Shown here: piece after piece, positions 1 to 11,538 of the stretch | Layout of the letters: every line of letters starts with the position of its first letter | How positions within the stretch are numbered: the first letter of the stretch is position 1 | Assembly: GCA_034359265.1 (NCBI GenBank) | Contig: CP136893.1 | Location: 17,923,001 to 17,987,000, forward strand | DNA length: 64,000 nt | Direction of reading: 5' to 3' | From: Canna indica | Lineage: Eukaryota; Streptophyta; Magnoliopsida; Zingiberales; Cannaceae | Notes under the pieces: generated by a model | What the model was told of the DNA's origin: nothing | Databases searched by the model: none | Seen by the model: only the letters and a program-made list of their open reading frames with translations | Position numbers and translations under genes: made by a program

Positions 1-2480
1 TGAAATATATATCAAGTGTGCTGAAATCTATCTCATGTGTGCTGAAATTTCCTATAGATGCTTGTTGAAATTTCTTGAGAATATATAGAGGCTAAAATTT
101 CAGGATTGATAGTTTATATTCATGTTGTAAACTTGTGATTTATTCATCACTGTTATGATTGTGAACAATGCTTGTTAGGGTTGGTTAAGATCTAGATTAA
201 TCAGTACCTTAAGTATGAATATTTTGCATAAAGCCATAAGAATAGAAACTGCCCAGAATTATATTTCTATGCAAAATGGACACTTAGTTCGGAGACTGAG
301 AAGTCGTTCGTTTAGTGCAAACTCTTGGGGTAAGATTGTAGGATACTAGTGTAGCTTCCACACCAAATTTTAGCGAATTCCTAGTCGAGTAGACTGGGTT
401 TAGAAATTTAGTTTGAAGGCTACCTAAAACTGTCTATTTCTGCATATAGCAAAAAATGTAAAAAGTTGAAAGTTAGATACAATATTCGGGGAATGAAACC
501 TTGTCCAATGACATTGAAATTTTGGGAATTCGTAGTGGGGTATGTGAACACCCATACAAATCTGGTTTGGAGGAAAAATAGTAAGAATTGATTTAGTTAT
601 GAATTTTCTAAGACAACAACTGAAACTGAAAAATTTGCTTGTGGATGTAGAAATTTGAGGATAGCCAGTTCGACATGCCGTTTCGTGGTCGACCAGTCGT
701 TGAAATGATATGAAATTTTGTAGTTAGATTGTATGATATTCATACTTGATATTCTATGAGTTTTGTAGCCATTTCATTTAAAACAATGGTTTGGTAAAGG
801 TAGCAAAATTGGAACGGTTAACCTTTGAGCAATGCATAAATTTGGCTAAGTGTTGGGTGCTTGCCTAGTTTTCACTTGAGCAATGAAATTGTTTCGATGT
901 TCGTATCTTGTCGTTATGGTAGAATTAATATACATTGAATTACTACATGCTTTCATATTAATTTTATTTCAATTCATGCTTGCTCAAAAGTGCTCAGTCG
1001 ATTATTATATTCCAAATTATATGTGTGGACTTATATTGATTTCGGTACTTGAATAAGTCAACTGGACATGCATTCTATTATTGTATGGAGGGCTAGATTG
1101 TTAATTTGTTGTACTTACTCGAGGTAATAGTTGAATTAAGCCATGATGGTGGCTGAAAATGTTGACTAAAATGGTTTTCTTGTATGCTCAAAATCTATAT
1201 TTTTGGGTATTTAATGTGTGTGGGTTTTACATCTTGAGGTACCCATATAGTGTTGGAATTATATGAATTCGAGTGATAATTGCATACTTACCTAGATGTT
1301 GTGACTTGTACACGATATAGTAAAATTTATTTTTACTCAAATGTTGTGGCACCAAAAAGGGTGTGTGCTTATATATTATGCTTGTGATGTTGTTAGAGGG
1401 CATTCCTAACGGTAGATACTCGCTTTAGGGCTTTCCTAGCGTTGAGACATGTCGGAGGGCTTTCGCGACAGGAGAAGGGCAACAACACTAGATGGCCTTC
1501 CTAGGCTGTCTAACCCATGAATGGGTACGTACGTGCTAGAGGGCCTTCCTAGCACCGTACCCAATGGAGACTCGCTAGAGGGCCTTCCTAGCATTGAGAC
1601 ATGTTGGAGGGCTTTCCCGACAGGAGAAGGGCAGCAGCACTAGAGGGCCTTCCTAGGCTATCTGACCCATGAATGGGCACGTGCTAGAGGGCCTTCCTAG
1701 CACCGTACCTAGTGGAGTCTCGCTAGAGGGCCTTCCTAGTGTTGAGAAATGTCAGAGGGTTTTCCCGACAGGAGAGGGCAGCAGCACTAGAGGGTCTTCC
1801 TAGGCTGTCAGTCCTTTGGATGGGTACGTGCTAGAGGGCTTTCCTAGCACCCTACCAGGTGGTGCCATGTGTATGCGTTAGAGGGTTTTTCCTAACGTCA
1901 TCCCCGACTTGTATGCTTGTTATTGCATGGTTTATGAATATGGTATTGGCCGAGATTGGCCAGTGTAGGTGCGTGCGCGAGCGCTCACGAGAGGTGGGCA
2001 TGAACATTGCGTTAATGTTTTTGATGGTTTACTTGGATATTTATATCTATGATATGTTGGTTCGCAAGGGGCAATTTTACATTATTTAATTAATATGATT
2101 TTGCTTAGTGAGGGCTCAGTGCGAGCCACTCACTGAGTTCATTAGAACTCACCACTTTCTTCATGTTTCTTTTACAGATCCTTACTAGTAGAGGTACAAA
2201 CATACCATGCGTCGCAGCTGGGGGTTGCAAGCTCAGGCGACGAGTCTCGTGACATGTATGGGTCGTAGTCAAGTTGTAGGGAGTTTTGGTCATTGCATGT
2301 TATCATGTGTATGGTTGCAGAACCTGGATTATGTACACATATTTAGTGTCTTGACATTCTTATTTGATATATGCATAATTTTTATTTCATTTTGTATTTG
2401 GCATGTGTATGTTGGTAGGCTTCGAAGTACAAGTGTGTACTCTGGCCGGTCACGTGATCCTAGGATTTGGGGTGTGACAT
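1..2480 (+). mobile_element. Gypsy-type LTR (left end outside window)
   Basis: The right end reads ...GGGGTGTGACAT, and the last 400 bp resemble, in opposite orientation, the LTR at about 32037-34400. Shared blocks include the CCGGTCACGTGA block, the GTTC..AGAACTCA block and the following TTTTxCAGA..CTAGT block. No long ORF, primer-binding site or polypurine tract is seen beside it, so it is either a solo LTR or the 3' LTR of an element whose body lies left of the window. It carries its own internal tandem array at 1419-1860. The superfamily is inferred from the terminal sequence and the about 2.4-kb length; no integrase or RT is present to prove it. Confidence 0.6.
1419..1860. repeat. Tandem array of about 150-bp units inside the LTR
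   Basis: Three imperfect units start near 1419, 1569 and 1720. Each contains two or three copies of the imperfect palindrome GCTAGAGGGCCTTCCTAGC, a GAGGGCTTTCCCGACAGGAG block and an ACCCATGAATGGGTACGTGC block. The array does not occur in the sister LTR at 32037-34400, which has a different array in its interior. Confidence 0.85.
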
Positions 2481-5086
2481 CACTTGGCTGCCCTTTCTTC
2501 TTTAAAAAAAATTATTTATTTATTTTTTGTTATTTAAATTATTTTGTTTTTTAATTATATATATATATATATATAATTCTACATTTTTATTTTATTTTTT
2601 TAAAGAAAGAAAGACATTTTTATTTATTTTTTTGAAATTATTTTACTTTTTGTTGTGTTTTTTATATTTTTAGTTCTTATTATATTATCAAAATTATGAT
2701 TTCAAATTTAATTTAATTTTTTATTTTGATAGTATTAAATTATATTATTTTAATAGATATTTAACAATATTATTATATTTTATTTATTACCTATTAAAAT
2801 TTGGAATATCATAATTTGATTAATTTATTCAGGTTTTTATTCGATTCAATAATATAATTTAAAACCTGAATAAATCTCAATTTTAATTAGATTTAATTTG
2901 AATGTAATCAAAATTTTAAATCGATTCAAATTTCTTTAAATTAATGTTAGCAAAAATAATTGCATGATTTTATCGTTTCAAAATTTTCATACCTTTCAAT
3001 ATTAATTTTTTAATATAAAATATATTTTATAAATATACACATATTCACATTTTATATAAAATATATGCATTTTACAAAGAAAAAAAAATTAATACTTCAA
3101 ATCAAACCAATATATTCCTATTATATTATTACTTAAATTTTTATTTTTTCTTTAATTTAGTTTGATTACTAAATTTTTGAATGAATATAGTTATTATATA
3201 CATATATAATACATGGAAACTAATATATTTTAATCAATTCAAACAATTTAAATAAATTTCACTCAAATTGAAATAAATATTTAAATCAGTTTATTTTTTT
3301 TTTAAATATCAAATTCGAATAAAAGATGTGATTTCAAACGTCTTTGAAATTTGAATACCTATTCAAATCAAAATTATCGAATTTTATATTCGATAAGCAG
3401 AGGCACTAGAATTCTTTTTTTTATTTCATTAGAAACCGACGTCATAAGCAGAGACGTCAGTATTACAAATTTAGCAACAGTTATTCAAGCTGAAACTTTT
3501 TAATGTATTATTAAATGTTGTTGATTAAGAAAAAAATCATTAATTATTTTTATTTTTTTTTGAAATCTTACTTATGAATTGATATCATATGGTATTTATT
3601 CTTATAGATGTGATTAAGTTCAAAAAAAACTATGCTTCCAGGATTACTCCGATCCTCGTGCAAGAATAGAATGATTATTGAGAAAATGGTGCCTAAACTG
3701 ACGCTAATCTTCCAAGTTTCTTCTTCAATTTTTGATCAATTTTATAATAAAATTTCTTGATTCACTTCATTAAAATTTTTAATTTTGTTTACATTTCATA
3801 TTTCCTTAGCAGATCTAATTGAAACAACTATATATTAGTAGTGTATTTTGTTATATAATTATATAATTAGTATATACTATATATAATATTTACTTATTAT
3901 ATTAATTATTACTGCTATTATCTTATTGTTTGTTATAGTTTATTAAACATCTAATCTTTTACTTTTATTTTCCTTGATTTTATTCAAGTTTTATAATTTT
4001 CGAGTAAATTTTTTTAGTTTGGATTGGTGTATATATCATATTTTTCTTCTAAAATCCGAATTCTAAAATAGGCTAATTATATATACTTTTATTTTTTTTA
4101 TTTTCTTATATACTATATATTTTATATTATTTATTTTTACTATCATTATTTTATATTTTATTTAGTTATATATTCTTTATTAAGGAAATATTATTTTCCA
4201 TTAACTTGATTTTATTGTCATATTTTTTTTACTGATTTTTAAATTAGTTTAAGCTTTCACATTTTTGGAGGGAGTTTAAAAATTGGAAGCAAATCAACTA
4301 TAAATATCTTTTTTATATATATATGTCGTAGTAAAATAAATGATATGCTAATCAAATAGTATATGATAAGTCGAGATATTTTTTTGTAAATATGATCCAA
4401 CTTTCGATTAATATATACTAATTATTATTTATATTATTTATTCTTATTTTACTATTTAAAAATGTAGATATTTAGTTTTATTACCGTTATTTAGTTAATT
4501 TCGTTCAAGTTTTAAAGTTTTTAAGTAGAATTTATTATTTAGTTTGATGTTTCATATTTTCTAAAATTATTTCAAAACTCTAAAACAAATTAAGTATAAT
4601 TATATATTTTAAATCTTTATTTTATTTTTATTTTTTATTTTTTATTTTCTATATTATTACTTTCTAAAATTTATATTTTTGTTATTTCTCTATTATTTAT
4701 AGCATATGAAAAAAATATTATTTGTTCATTAAATTTGATTTGTAAGTTTTTATTAAATTATTTAGTTTGAGCCTCTACCTCTTACTTTCATTTTAAATAT
4801 TGTAGTAATTTTAATGATGTAAAATAAAGTGACACATGATAAGTGAGATCTCTTAGTCTCTTTTTTTTAGTTTCTCATTTTTATTTTTATACTTTTATTT
4901 TTTAAAATTTTTATTGGAATTGTAATTCACTTAAACTATGTTCATTTTTAATTTATCGAATATATTATTTTGAGTGTTTATGTTTAATGTTTTTTTTATA
5001 AATGTGTGCTGATTGTTGTATTTTTGTTAAAAAAATTATATCCACCTTTGTTAAATATTTGATAATTTTAATTGTGTATATTAAAG

Positions 5087-5137
<51 letters not shown>

Positions 5138-5654
5138 GATTTTAAATTTGACCGTTGTAAAATTCATCTTTATTTGTACTTCTATTAATACATGACCATA
5201 TATTTATATTATAATGTTTAATTATATTTTATTAATTACATCTTTTACTATATAATTGATTTCATATATTTTCTGATTAAAAATTATTTTATAATATTTT
5301 TATTTTATTGGAAAGTGTACTTATTTTTTCATTTTTGAAATTGTACTTTTTTAAGCTCTAATTTTTCTAATTATCAAATAAATTATTTCACTTATTAATT
5401 CTTTTCTTTTGATTTTGTTTTATTATTGTATTCCATTTTAAAAATTTTTATCTATCTTTATTATATTTTCATTAATTTTCTATCGAGAATATTAAAATTG
5501 TATTATTATAATTGAATTTAAGTTTACTACTGTACGATTGATATTTATGTTTAGCTCTATTAATAAATGATATTATTTTTATATTTTAATGTATATATAT
5601 TGATATAGAATTAATTTCATTACTATTATTAATTTAAAAATATTTCATAAAATT
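2481..5654. other. AT-rich non-coding stretch
   Basis: This is very AT-rich sequence dominated by short A/T tracts. No ORF, RNA gene or recognisable transposon coding sequence was found. Because a Helitron-like 3' terminus lies at its right edge, part of it could be the body of a non-autonomous Helitron, but no 5' TC-type start was identified. Confidence 0.6.
5090..5137. repeat. (ATT)n microsatellite
   Basis: About 16 perfect trinucleotide units lie within the AT-rich stretch. Confidence 0.95.
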
Positions 5655-5690
5655 GTTTGGATCCGTTGCGTAGCAGGGGATATTTTCTAG
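5655..5690 (+). mobile_element. Candidate Helitron 3' terminus
   Basis: The sequence has an imperfect hairpin (CCGTTGC, loop GTA, GCAGGGG), a short AT spacer and a terminal CTAG followed by T. This matches the plant Helitron 3' layout (GC-rich hairpin about 10 nt before CTRR, inserted before T) and the common CCGTTGC...GGG stem. The stem has one mismatch and one wobble pair. The 5' end of the element was not found, so only the terminus is called. Confidence 0.45.
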
Positions 5691-6841
5691 TATACTTATA
5701 AGATGGTGGTCACATTGGGTGGTGGTTTACAACACACGTACCAAATCACCTTACTAATTAAGCAGTGGTTAGCTCAAGTTGAATTCCTAAATATTGAGTT
5801 AATTAAGTCTTTGTTTCATTCTTTTTGAGTCATGACTAGATCATGATTGTGTTCATGGTGCCTAGAGTGGTTTTTTTAAGAGTTATTAATGCTTTATTTG
5901 GAAGTCAAATGTATTTGGGTTTATGTTGATTGGAGTCAAATTAAAATTAATTCAACAGACTAGAGCTAAATCAAATGTTTGGTTTAGTCGATCAATCCAA
6001 GGCCAAACATCTAATTTGGTCCACCCTAATTTCATTGTGTTTTGATAAATTTTGATGCAATAAACTATAGATTTTTAAATTTTAATTACTCAACATCATA
6101 TAAGCAGCCTTTACATGCCAGTATTTAGCAGCAATAGTTCTCAACTTCTCATTTTTTTCTCACTGTAAAGTAATGCATCAGAGTTACTTAACTAATCAAG
6201 AATCCATGAAAACCATCAAATCATCTACAATTATTCACTTAAGTTTCTTACGAAGTAACTGACATGTGTATTTCCATCCTCTCCAAAGGAGCTTTAGTTG
6301 AATCCAGCTTTGAAGTCCAGTAAATCAAACTCTGGATAGAAAAATTTCAGGACAAGTGCAATAGAAGTCCTATAAATTTTAAATTTTTTAGATTTCAGTC
6401 CTATGAGTTTCATTTTGGTATTTCTAGTTTTATATGTTTGCTTCGCAGCTCAGATTTGGTTCTATCCGTGATGATACCCTTGATGACTGGGCAAAATGCT
6501 GCAACAATGAAAGAATTACAGTTTTGAATTATGCCTAAAACATCAACTCAAAGCTTAAGTATCAAAAGATTTGCTTCTAAAGCACCACTTAAGGATTCTT
6601 ATCTTCAGAAATGAAGAGCATGCAAGGAAGAAAGCTAGTGGAAATATGCAAACCAGAAATCAAAATAGCCAACAATGGTCTCTGCATGGCACACAAGTTG
6701 AATTCGTAGTCTAAGAACTAGACAGACAAGGAGTTATTTGAAAACCAAGTTTACCATATTTGAACCAATAAGCGAGCTCGACCTCCAGCATGAACCAGAG
6801 ACTATCTTTGATCAAACTCAAGCCTGTTCAGTTCAACTTTA
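5691..6841. other. Intergenic, nothing recognised
   Basis: Moderately AT-rich sequence without convincing ORFs, RNA genes or terminal repeats. It ends at the LINE target-site duplication. Confidence 0.6.
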
Positions 6842-6992
6842 ATTTGAATCATGTTAAGTTTTTTTTTTTTGAACTTTGAATACCTGGAATCTTATTCAAG
6901 AGGGTTGAAAAGATTACAGGCGAGGGGGAGAAGAGATAAAAGTAAGTCTAAAATCGATAAATATAGTATGACCATAGGCCTACAACCTAATG

Positions 6993-9900
6993 TCATGAAA
7001 GACATTTGATACAACAATCAAGGAAACTTGCAGCCGCAGCAGCCAATGATTGAGGGGAAGATCGTCGCTCTTTGAATATACGGGAGTTGCGTTCGAACCA
7101 TATGAACCAACACCATATCAGAGTTAGCTTCAGTTTGTCTCGGAAGAGGGATGAACTCGAGCAGTTTCTAGAGCATTGAGCGGGTGTGAAGATATGGAAG
7201 AACGGAATATGTAAACCCGAAAGGAAAAAAGTCCATCCAGCTGAAGTGAAATCGCATTCTGAGAAAAGATGAAGATGTGATTCTTTGATCCCAGAACAGA
7301 GAGGACAGTCTTCATCCAATACTATACACCATTTTGCAACACGATCGCGAGTCAGCAACCTGTTCCGCATCCATAACCACCCAAAAATGGAGATTTTTGG
7401 CGGAAGTTTAATTCTCCATAGAATCGCAGATGAGTGTGAAGTGATCCCGCGGAAGGTGAGGATTCGATATATACTGCTGGTGGAATATATGCCGTCAGAA
7501 GACCATCTCCAGCCGATACAATCATCTGCCGACGATGAGCAAAGCCTATTTAAATCTTCTGTAAAATGGGAAAGGGACTCTGCATCTACAGGGTAGCTGA
7601 AGGATAAGTTCCAGCCATCGAATGTGCCATCTTCAAGTGTGTTTCTGGCTTCGAATATGGAGCAGCTCCGGTTCGTTGAGAAGGAATAAAGATTAGGAAA
7701 TTTGATCATAGGGCAGTATCCATCGAGCCAAGGATCCGTCCATAGGCGCACCCGATGACCGGCCCCAACCTTAATGGAAGTACCCAATCTGATCAACTCA
7801 AGAAAGGGGATCATATCTCGCCAAATTGGGGAGGCAATACGATAAAAAGAAGAGCTGCTCCATGAGCGATAATCTCCATATAATCTCTCCATAATTTGAA
7901 CCCAGCATAAATCTGCACTTTGAATGATCTTCCATATCCAGCCACCTAAACGGGCGCAATTATGGGCATGGATATCAAGAATACCGAGGCCTCCCTCATT
8001 GCGAGAGCAAGTAAGATGATCCCATCGAACCATAGATTTACCAGCAGGCGTACGACCAAGAGAGCCAGTCCAAAAAAAAGCACGACGTCTAGAGTCAATC
8101 TCCTTAAGAACCCAAGCCGGTGCTTTAAAGATGGAGAGCATATATGCTGAGGTGCTTGTAATCGAGCTATTTATGAGAGTTAAACGCCCCCCTCGAGAAA
8201 GAAGTCGACCTTGCCAGGAGTTTAGCTTTGCATCCAACTTGGTAATCAAATTATACCAATTAGATCTGTTAGGCCGGCCCACCTTCAGTGGAAGGCCTAG
8301 GTAGCGAAGTGGGAGTTCAGCGGCGTGGCATCCCATGAAAGAGGCCACTTGTTCGGCCACGGGGAGACCACCAAGGAGACTGGTAACAGAGGATTTGTTT
8401 GGGTTAATGTGAAGGCCAGAAGCAAGATCGAAACATCTCAATAATAATCGAAGATTTTCTAGGAAGAACGTCGAGTTTGAACAGAATATAATCAGATCGT
8501 CCGCAAATAAGAAGTGATGGATTCCACCCTGGATCCGTTGATGAAGAACCCCCTGAATGAGATTGTTCTGAGTAGCAGAGGCCAGAAGCCGAGAGAGACA
8601 ATCAGAGGCGAGTATGAAAAGGAATGGAGAAAGGGGATTACCCTGTCTCACACCGGATTTGTGGCGAAATGGAAGACTCCTAAGACCGTTAACAATGATA
8701 GTGGATTCTGTCTCCAATATATGCTTGATCCATAAGCGCCATATTTGCGAGAAACCGCGAGCCTCAAGCATATCCATAATGAAACTCCAACCAATCGAGT
8801 CAAATGCTTTCGCAAAGTCGATTTTAAGGAGGATTCCATCTTCATGAGATTGATGACAGCCCCATACCGTTTCGTGGACCCCCATGAAGCAGTCAAGAGT
8901 GCTACGGTGAGCCATGAATGCATTTTGATTGCCACTAACCAAGCAGTGAATGAATGGCTTTAGTCGGGTGGAGAGGATCTTGGAAAATATACGAACAATC
9001 ATCGACTCCAGGCTGATAGGTCTATAGTCAGATATATGAGAAGCTCCATCAAACTTCGGGATCAATACTATGAAGCCCGAATTGAATCTTCTTAATAACC
9101 CAGGCTTGAGATAAATTTCATGAAAAATGCTATAGAGATCGAGCCGCAAAGTCTCCCAGAAAGCAAGAAAAAATTCGGAGGAGAGGCCATCGGGGCCTGC
9201 CGCTTTATTTCGACCAAGATCTTGAATAGCAGCCTTGATCTCAGATACAGTGAAAGGTGAGTCCATGACCAAGCCAGCCGTCTCAGGTAATGTCGGCATC
9301 GCAATCAATGACCAGTTGAGCTTCAGTAAGGGCTTACTATAGTGACCGAGCAAGTTTTTGAAATGGGCACGAAATGCCTCTGTAATCTCGATTGAGTCAT
9401 ATAAAATTCCAGACTCAGTCATAATGTGATGGATCCAATTTTTTCTTTTCTTAATAGAAGCCCATTGATGATAAAATCTTGAATTTTGATCGCCATCTTT
9501 CATCCAACGAATTTTTGCACGTTGACGCCAATATGCAGCCTCATCATGGTAGAAGTCATTTAATTCGGACTTGTGAGATTTCAGTAGGAGAAATTCCTGA
9601 TGAGAGAGGTCCATCAACTCTGCCTTACTGTTGAGATGGTCAATTTCGGCCTCAAGAGAGATCTTTTTTATTTTATTTTCTTTTTTGATTATGGCAGACC
9701 ATTGCAATATAGTGCTACGAAGCCGCTTCCAGCGAGAAATCCAGGAAGAGCAAGCTGAGGAGGAAGAAGGAGGCTCCGACCATGCTGCATTGATAATTCG
9801 CCGAAAATGAGCCTTGCTTAGCCACCAATTTTCAAGTCGGAACCATCGCCCATTATTGGAGGAGGGAATACTGGCTCGGAAGAGGAGAGCGTTGTGGTCC

Positions 9901-10646
9901 GGTAGCCTTCTTTCTCCGCCGATAACAGCAGCCAAGGGGAGAGAAATAGAAGTAGGCAAAGAAATTAATACGCGGTCCAGCCGAGCAAGGCGGGGAGAAG
10001 GTTGATTATTCGACCAAGTAAATTGGCGGCCAGAGATCGGTAGATCGATCAATTCAAAATCAGCAATGAGCTTGGAGAGCAAGGCCGAGTCGGAGGCGGA
10101 GCCTTGACAGTTACGACGCTCATGTTGGAAGCGCGTCACGTTGAAGTCCCCACCAATAATATAACGAGCTGCTGGGTCGGACAGTAGAGCACCCAGATCA
10201 GAAAAGAAAGCTCTTCTACCCGCCCGGCGAGGAGGACCATATATACTAATGAAAACCAATGTCTGATTTGAGCGGCGCTGCTCAAGCTTGACCATCAGAT
10301 AGTGATCACCGACACATGACGACAATGGGATCCACAATGATTCCTCCCATATAAGTATTTGCCCGCCGGAAAGCCCGACTGCATCGGCGACAATGAAGCC
10401 CGGATGACGGAAGCCAGTAAGCTGCTTGGCGCAAGAGGAGGATATATTGGCCAGCTTAGTCTCTTGTAAAGCAACTACCGAGCATTTTCCTTCCATTACA
10501 CAACACTTTACCATATATCGTTTAGCGCTGCGATTTAATCCACGGACGTTCCAAAATAATGCTGAGAAATTTGAAGTCATGGAAAATAAAAGATCACAAT
10601 CTCCGATAGAACATATAGCATCATCTATTACGCCCAGGCGCACCAT
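6993..10646 (-). CDS. LINE ORF2: AP-type endonuclease plus reverse transcriptase
   Basis: This is an uninterrupted 1217-aa ORF starting at an ATG. Residues of about 25-250 form an exonuclease/endonuclease/phosphatase fold, with WNVRGLN near the start, QETK, GGDFN and a late LPDHNA motif. RT motifs follow: NKAAGPDGL, VLIPK, DYRPISL, KIDFAKAFDS, GVRQGNPLSP and the catalytic FADDL. The last 150 residues hold a zf-RVT region with the pattern CPLC...H.H.F..C. The protein would nick target DNA and copy the LINE RNA by target-primed reverse transcription. It overlaps the upstream ORF by 26 nt in another frame. No disabling mutation was seen, so it may be competent; expression cannot be judged here. 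Confidence 0.95.
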   Translation of the reverse strand: MVRLGVIDDAICSIGDCDLLFSMTSNFSALFWNVRGLNRSAKRYMVKCCVMEGKCSVVALQETKLANISSSCAKQLTGFRHPGFIVADAVGLSGGQILIWEESLWIPLSSCVGDHYLMVKLEQRRSNQTLVFISIYGPPRRAGRRAFFSDLGALLSDPAARYIIGGDFNVTRFQHERRNCQGSASDSALLSKLIADFELIDLPISGRQFTWSNNQPSPRLARLDRVLISLPTSISLPLAAVIGGERRLPDHNALLFRASIPSSNNGRWFRLENWWLSKAHFRRIINAAWSEPPSSSSACSSWISRWKRLRSTILQWSAIIKKENKIKKISLEAEIDHLNSKAELMDLSHQEFLLLKSHKSELNDFYHDEAAYWRQRAKIRWMKDGDQNSRFYHQWASIKKRKNWIHHIMTESGILYDSIEITEAFRAHFKNLLGHYSKPLLKLNWSLIAMPTLPETAGLVMDSPFTVSEIKAAIQDLGRNKAAGPDGLSSEFFLAFWETLRLDLYSIFHEIYLKPGLLRRFNSGFIVLIPKFDGASHISDYRPISLESMIVRIFSKILSTRLKPFIHCLVSGNQNAFMAHRSTLDCFMGVHETVWGCHQSHEDGILLKIDFAKAFDSIGWSFIMDMLEARGFSQIWRLWIKHILETESTIIVNGLRSLPFRHKSGVRQGNPLSPFLFILASDCLSRLLASATQNNLIQGVLHQRIQGGIHHFLFADDLIIFCSNSTFFLENLRLLLRCFDLASGLHINPNKSSVTSLLGGLPVAEQVASFMGCHAAELPLRYLGLPLKVGRPNRSNWYNLITKLDAKLNSWQGRLLSRGGRLTLINSSITSTSAYMLSIFKAPAWVLKEIDSRRRAFFWTGSLGRTPAGKSMVRWDHLTCSRNEGGLGILDIHAHNCARLGGWIWKIIQSADLCWVQIMERLYGDYRSWSSSSFYRIASPIWRDMIPFLELIRLGTSIKVGAGHRVRLWTDPWLDGYCPMIKFPNLYSFSTNRSCSIFEARNTLEDGTFDGWNLSFSYPVDAESLSHFTEDLNRLCSSSADDCIGWRWSSDGIYSTSSIYRILTFRGITSHSSAILWRIKLPPKISIFGWLWMRNRLLTRDRVAKWCIVLDEDCPLCSGIKESHLHLFSECDFTSAGWTFFLSGLHIPFFHIFTPAQCSRNCSSSSLFRDKLKLTLIWCWFIWFERNSRIFKERRSSPQSLAAAAASFLDCCIKCLS

Positions 10647-11538
10647 TCAAAGAAGAGTCCGCGATCGCCGAAAGGACCACAGCTGCAGGGGCATCCAAGT
10701 TAAAGCCCAGAGCTTCAATATTCGCTAGAAGAGATAGCTCCGCAGACGAGGTAACCGCGGATATAAGATGGCTGCCGAGAGGAGATCCAGAATCGTGAAA
10801 GGATGAAGAAGGGGAAGAAGGGAGGGCTGAGGAGGAGCCACGGCCTCCGGCACCGGCATGAACTTCATTAAGGAGGGCTTTTCGATGCTCTGCTCGCTGC
10901 GCGCAGGAGGTAGAGGATAGGTAAGTGGACCGCAATCGGCAGCTTCGACGAACCACATAACCGGGCCCTCTACGGGTCATCCTGGAGTATACATTCTTGA
11001 ATCGAGATGAGCTAGGGGAGCTCGGTACATGGGGTAAGACAGGATCCGACATGGAGGTAGAAGATCCGACATTTGAAGACAGATCGGATAACATCAATTG
11101 GGAGCAAGCAGGACCCGTGTGCCCGATAGATAGAAGGCCCTCTCCCCTAATAGCCATATATATCATATTGTCCACTGGAGTCCCGGGTGGACCCATACGG
11201 ATATGAGAACCACCAACCCAATATGCGAGCAACCTGCATAATAAGTCCAATGTAGAAGCAGATGGAAATGAATGAAACCTGCTGACATCGCAGAGATCCG
11301 ATGTACAATCAGTGCACCAGTATCGAGCGGAATAAGCAAGAAGATGGCATGCCAGGCTTGCAGACGCCGAAAGGGGAGAGGAGGAGATCCTGATCGGGAA
11401 GGTGGCAGAGCGGATACGCCGATCATGCAGGACTGCCAAGTGATACGCTCTGCCAACAGCAGGACGATCGTCCTCGGGAGCCGAGCGCGGCCCAGCAACC
11501 TTGATGGAGACGACTCCTACACCGTCCACCGGCACCAC
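10621..11538 (-). pseudogene. LINE ORF1 C-terminal part, out of frame
   Basis: This open frame of about 305 codons lies between the zinc-knuckle ORF and ORF2. It has no ATG at its start, overlaps the upstream ORF by 22 nt and overlaps ORF2 by 26 nt, and it uses a frame different from both neighbours. It is Ser/Pro-rich and basic with no domain I can name. The simplest reading is that it is the C-terminal half of ORF1, separated by a 1-nt indel or joined by frameshifting. An independent ORF would be unusual for plant L1 elements. Confidence 0.6.

Noticed and set aside
8404..9304. Several short ORFs within the LINE
   Set aside because: They are shadows of ORF2 in other frames.
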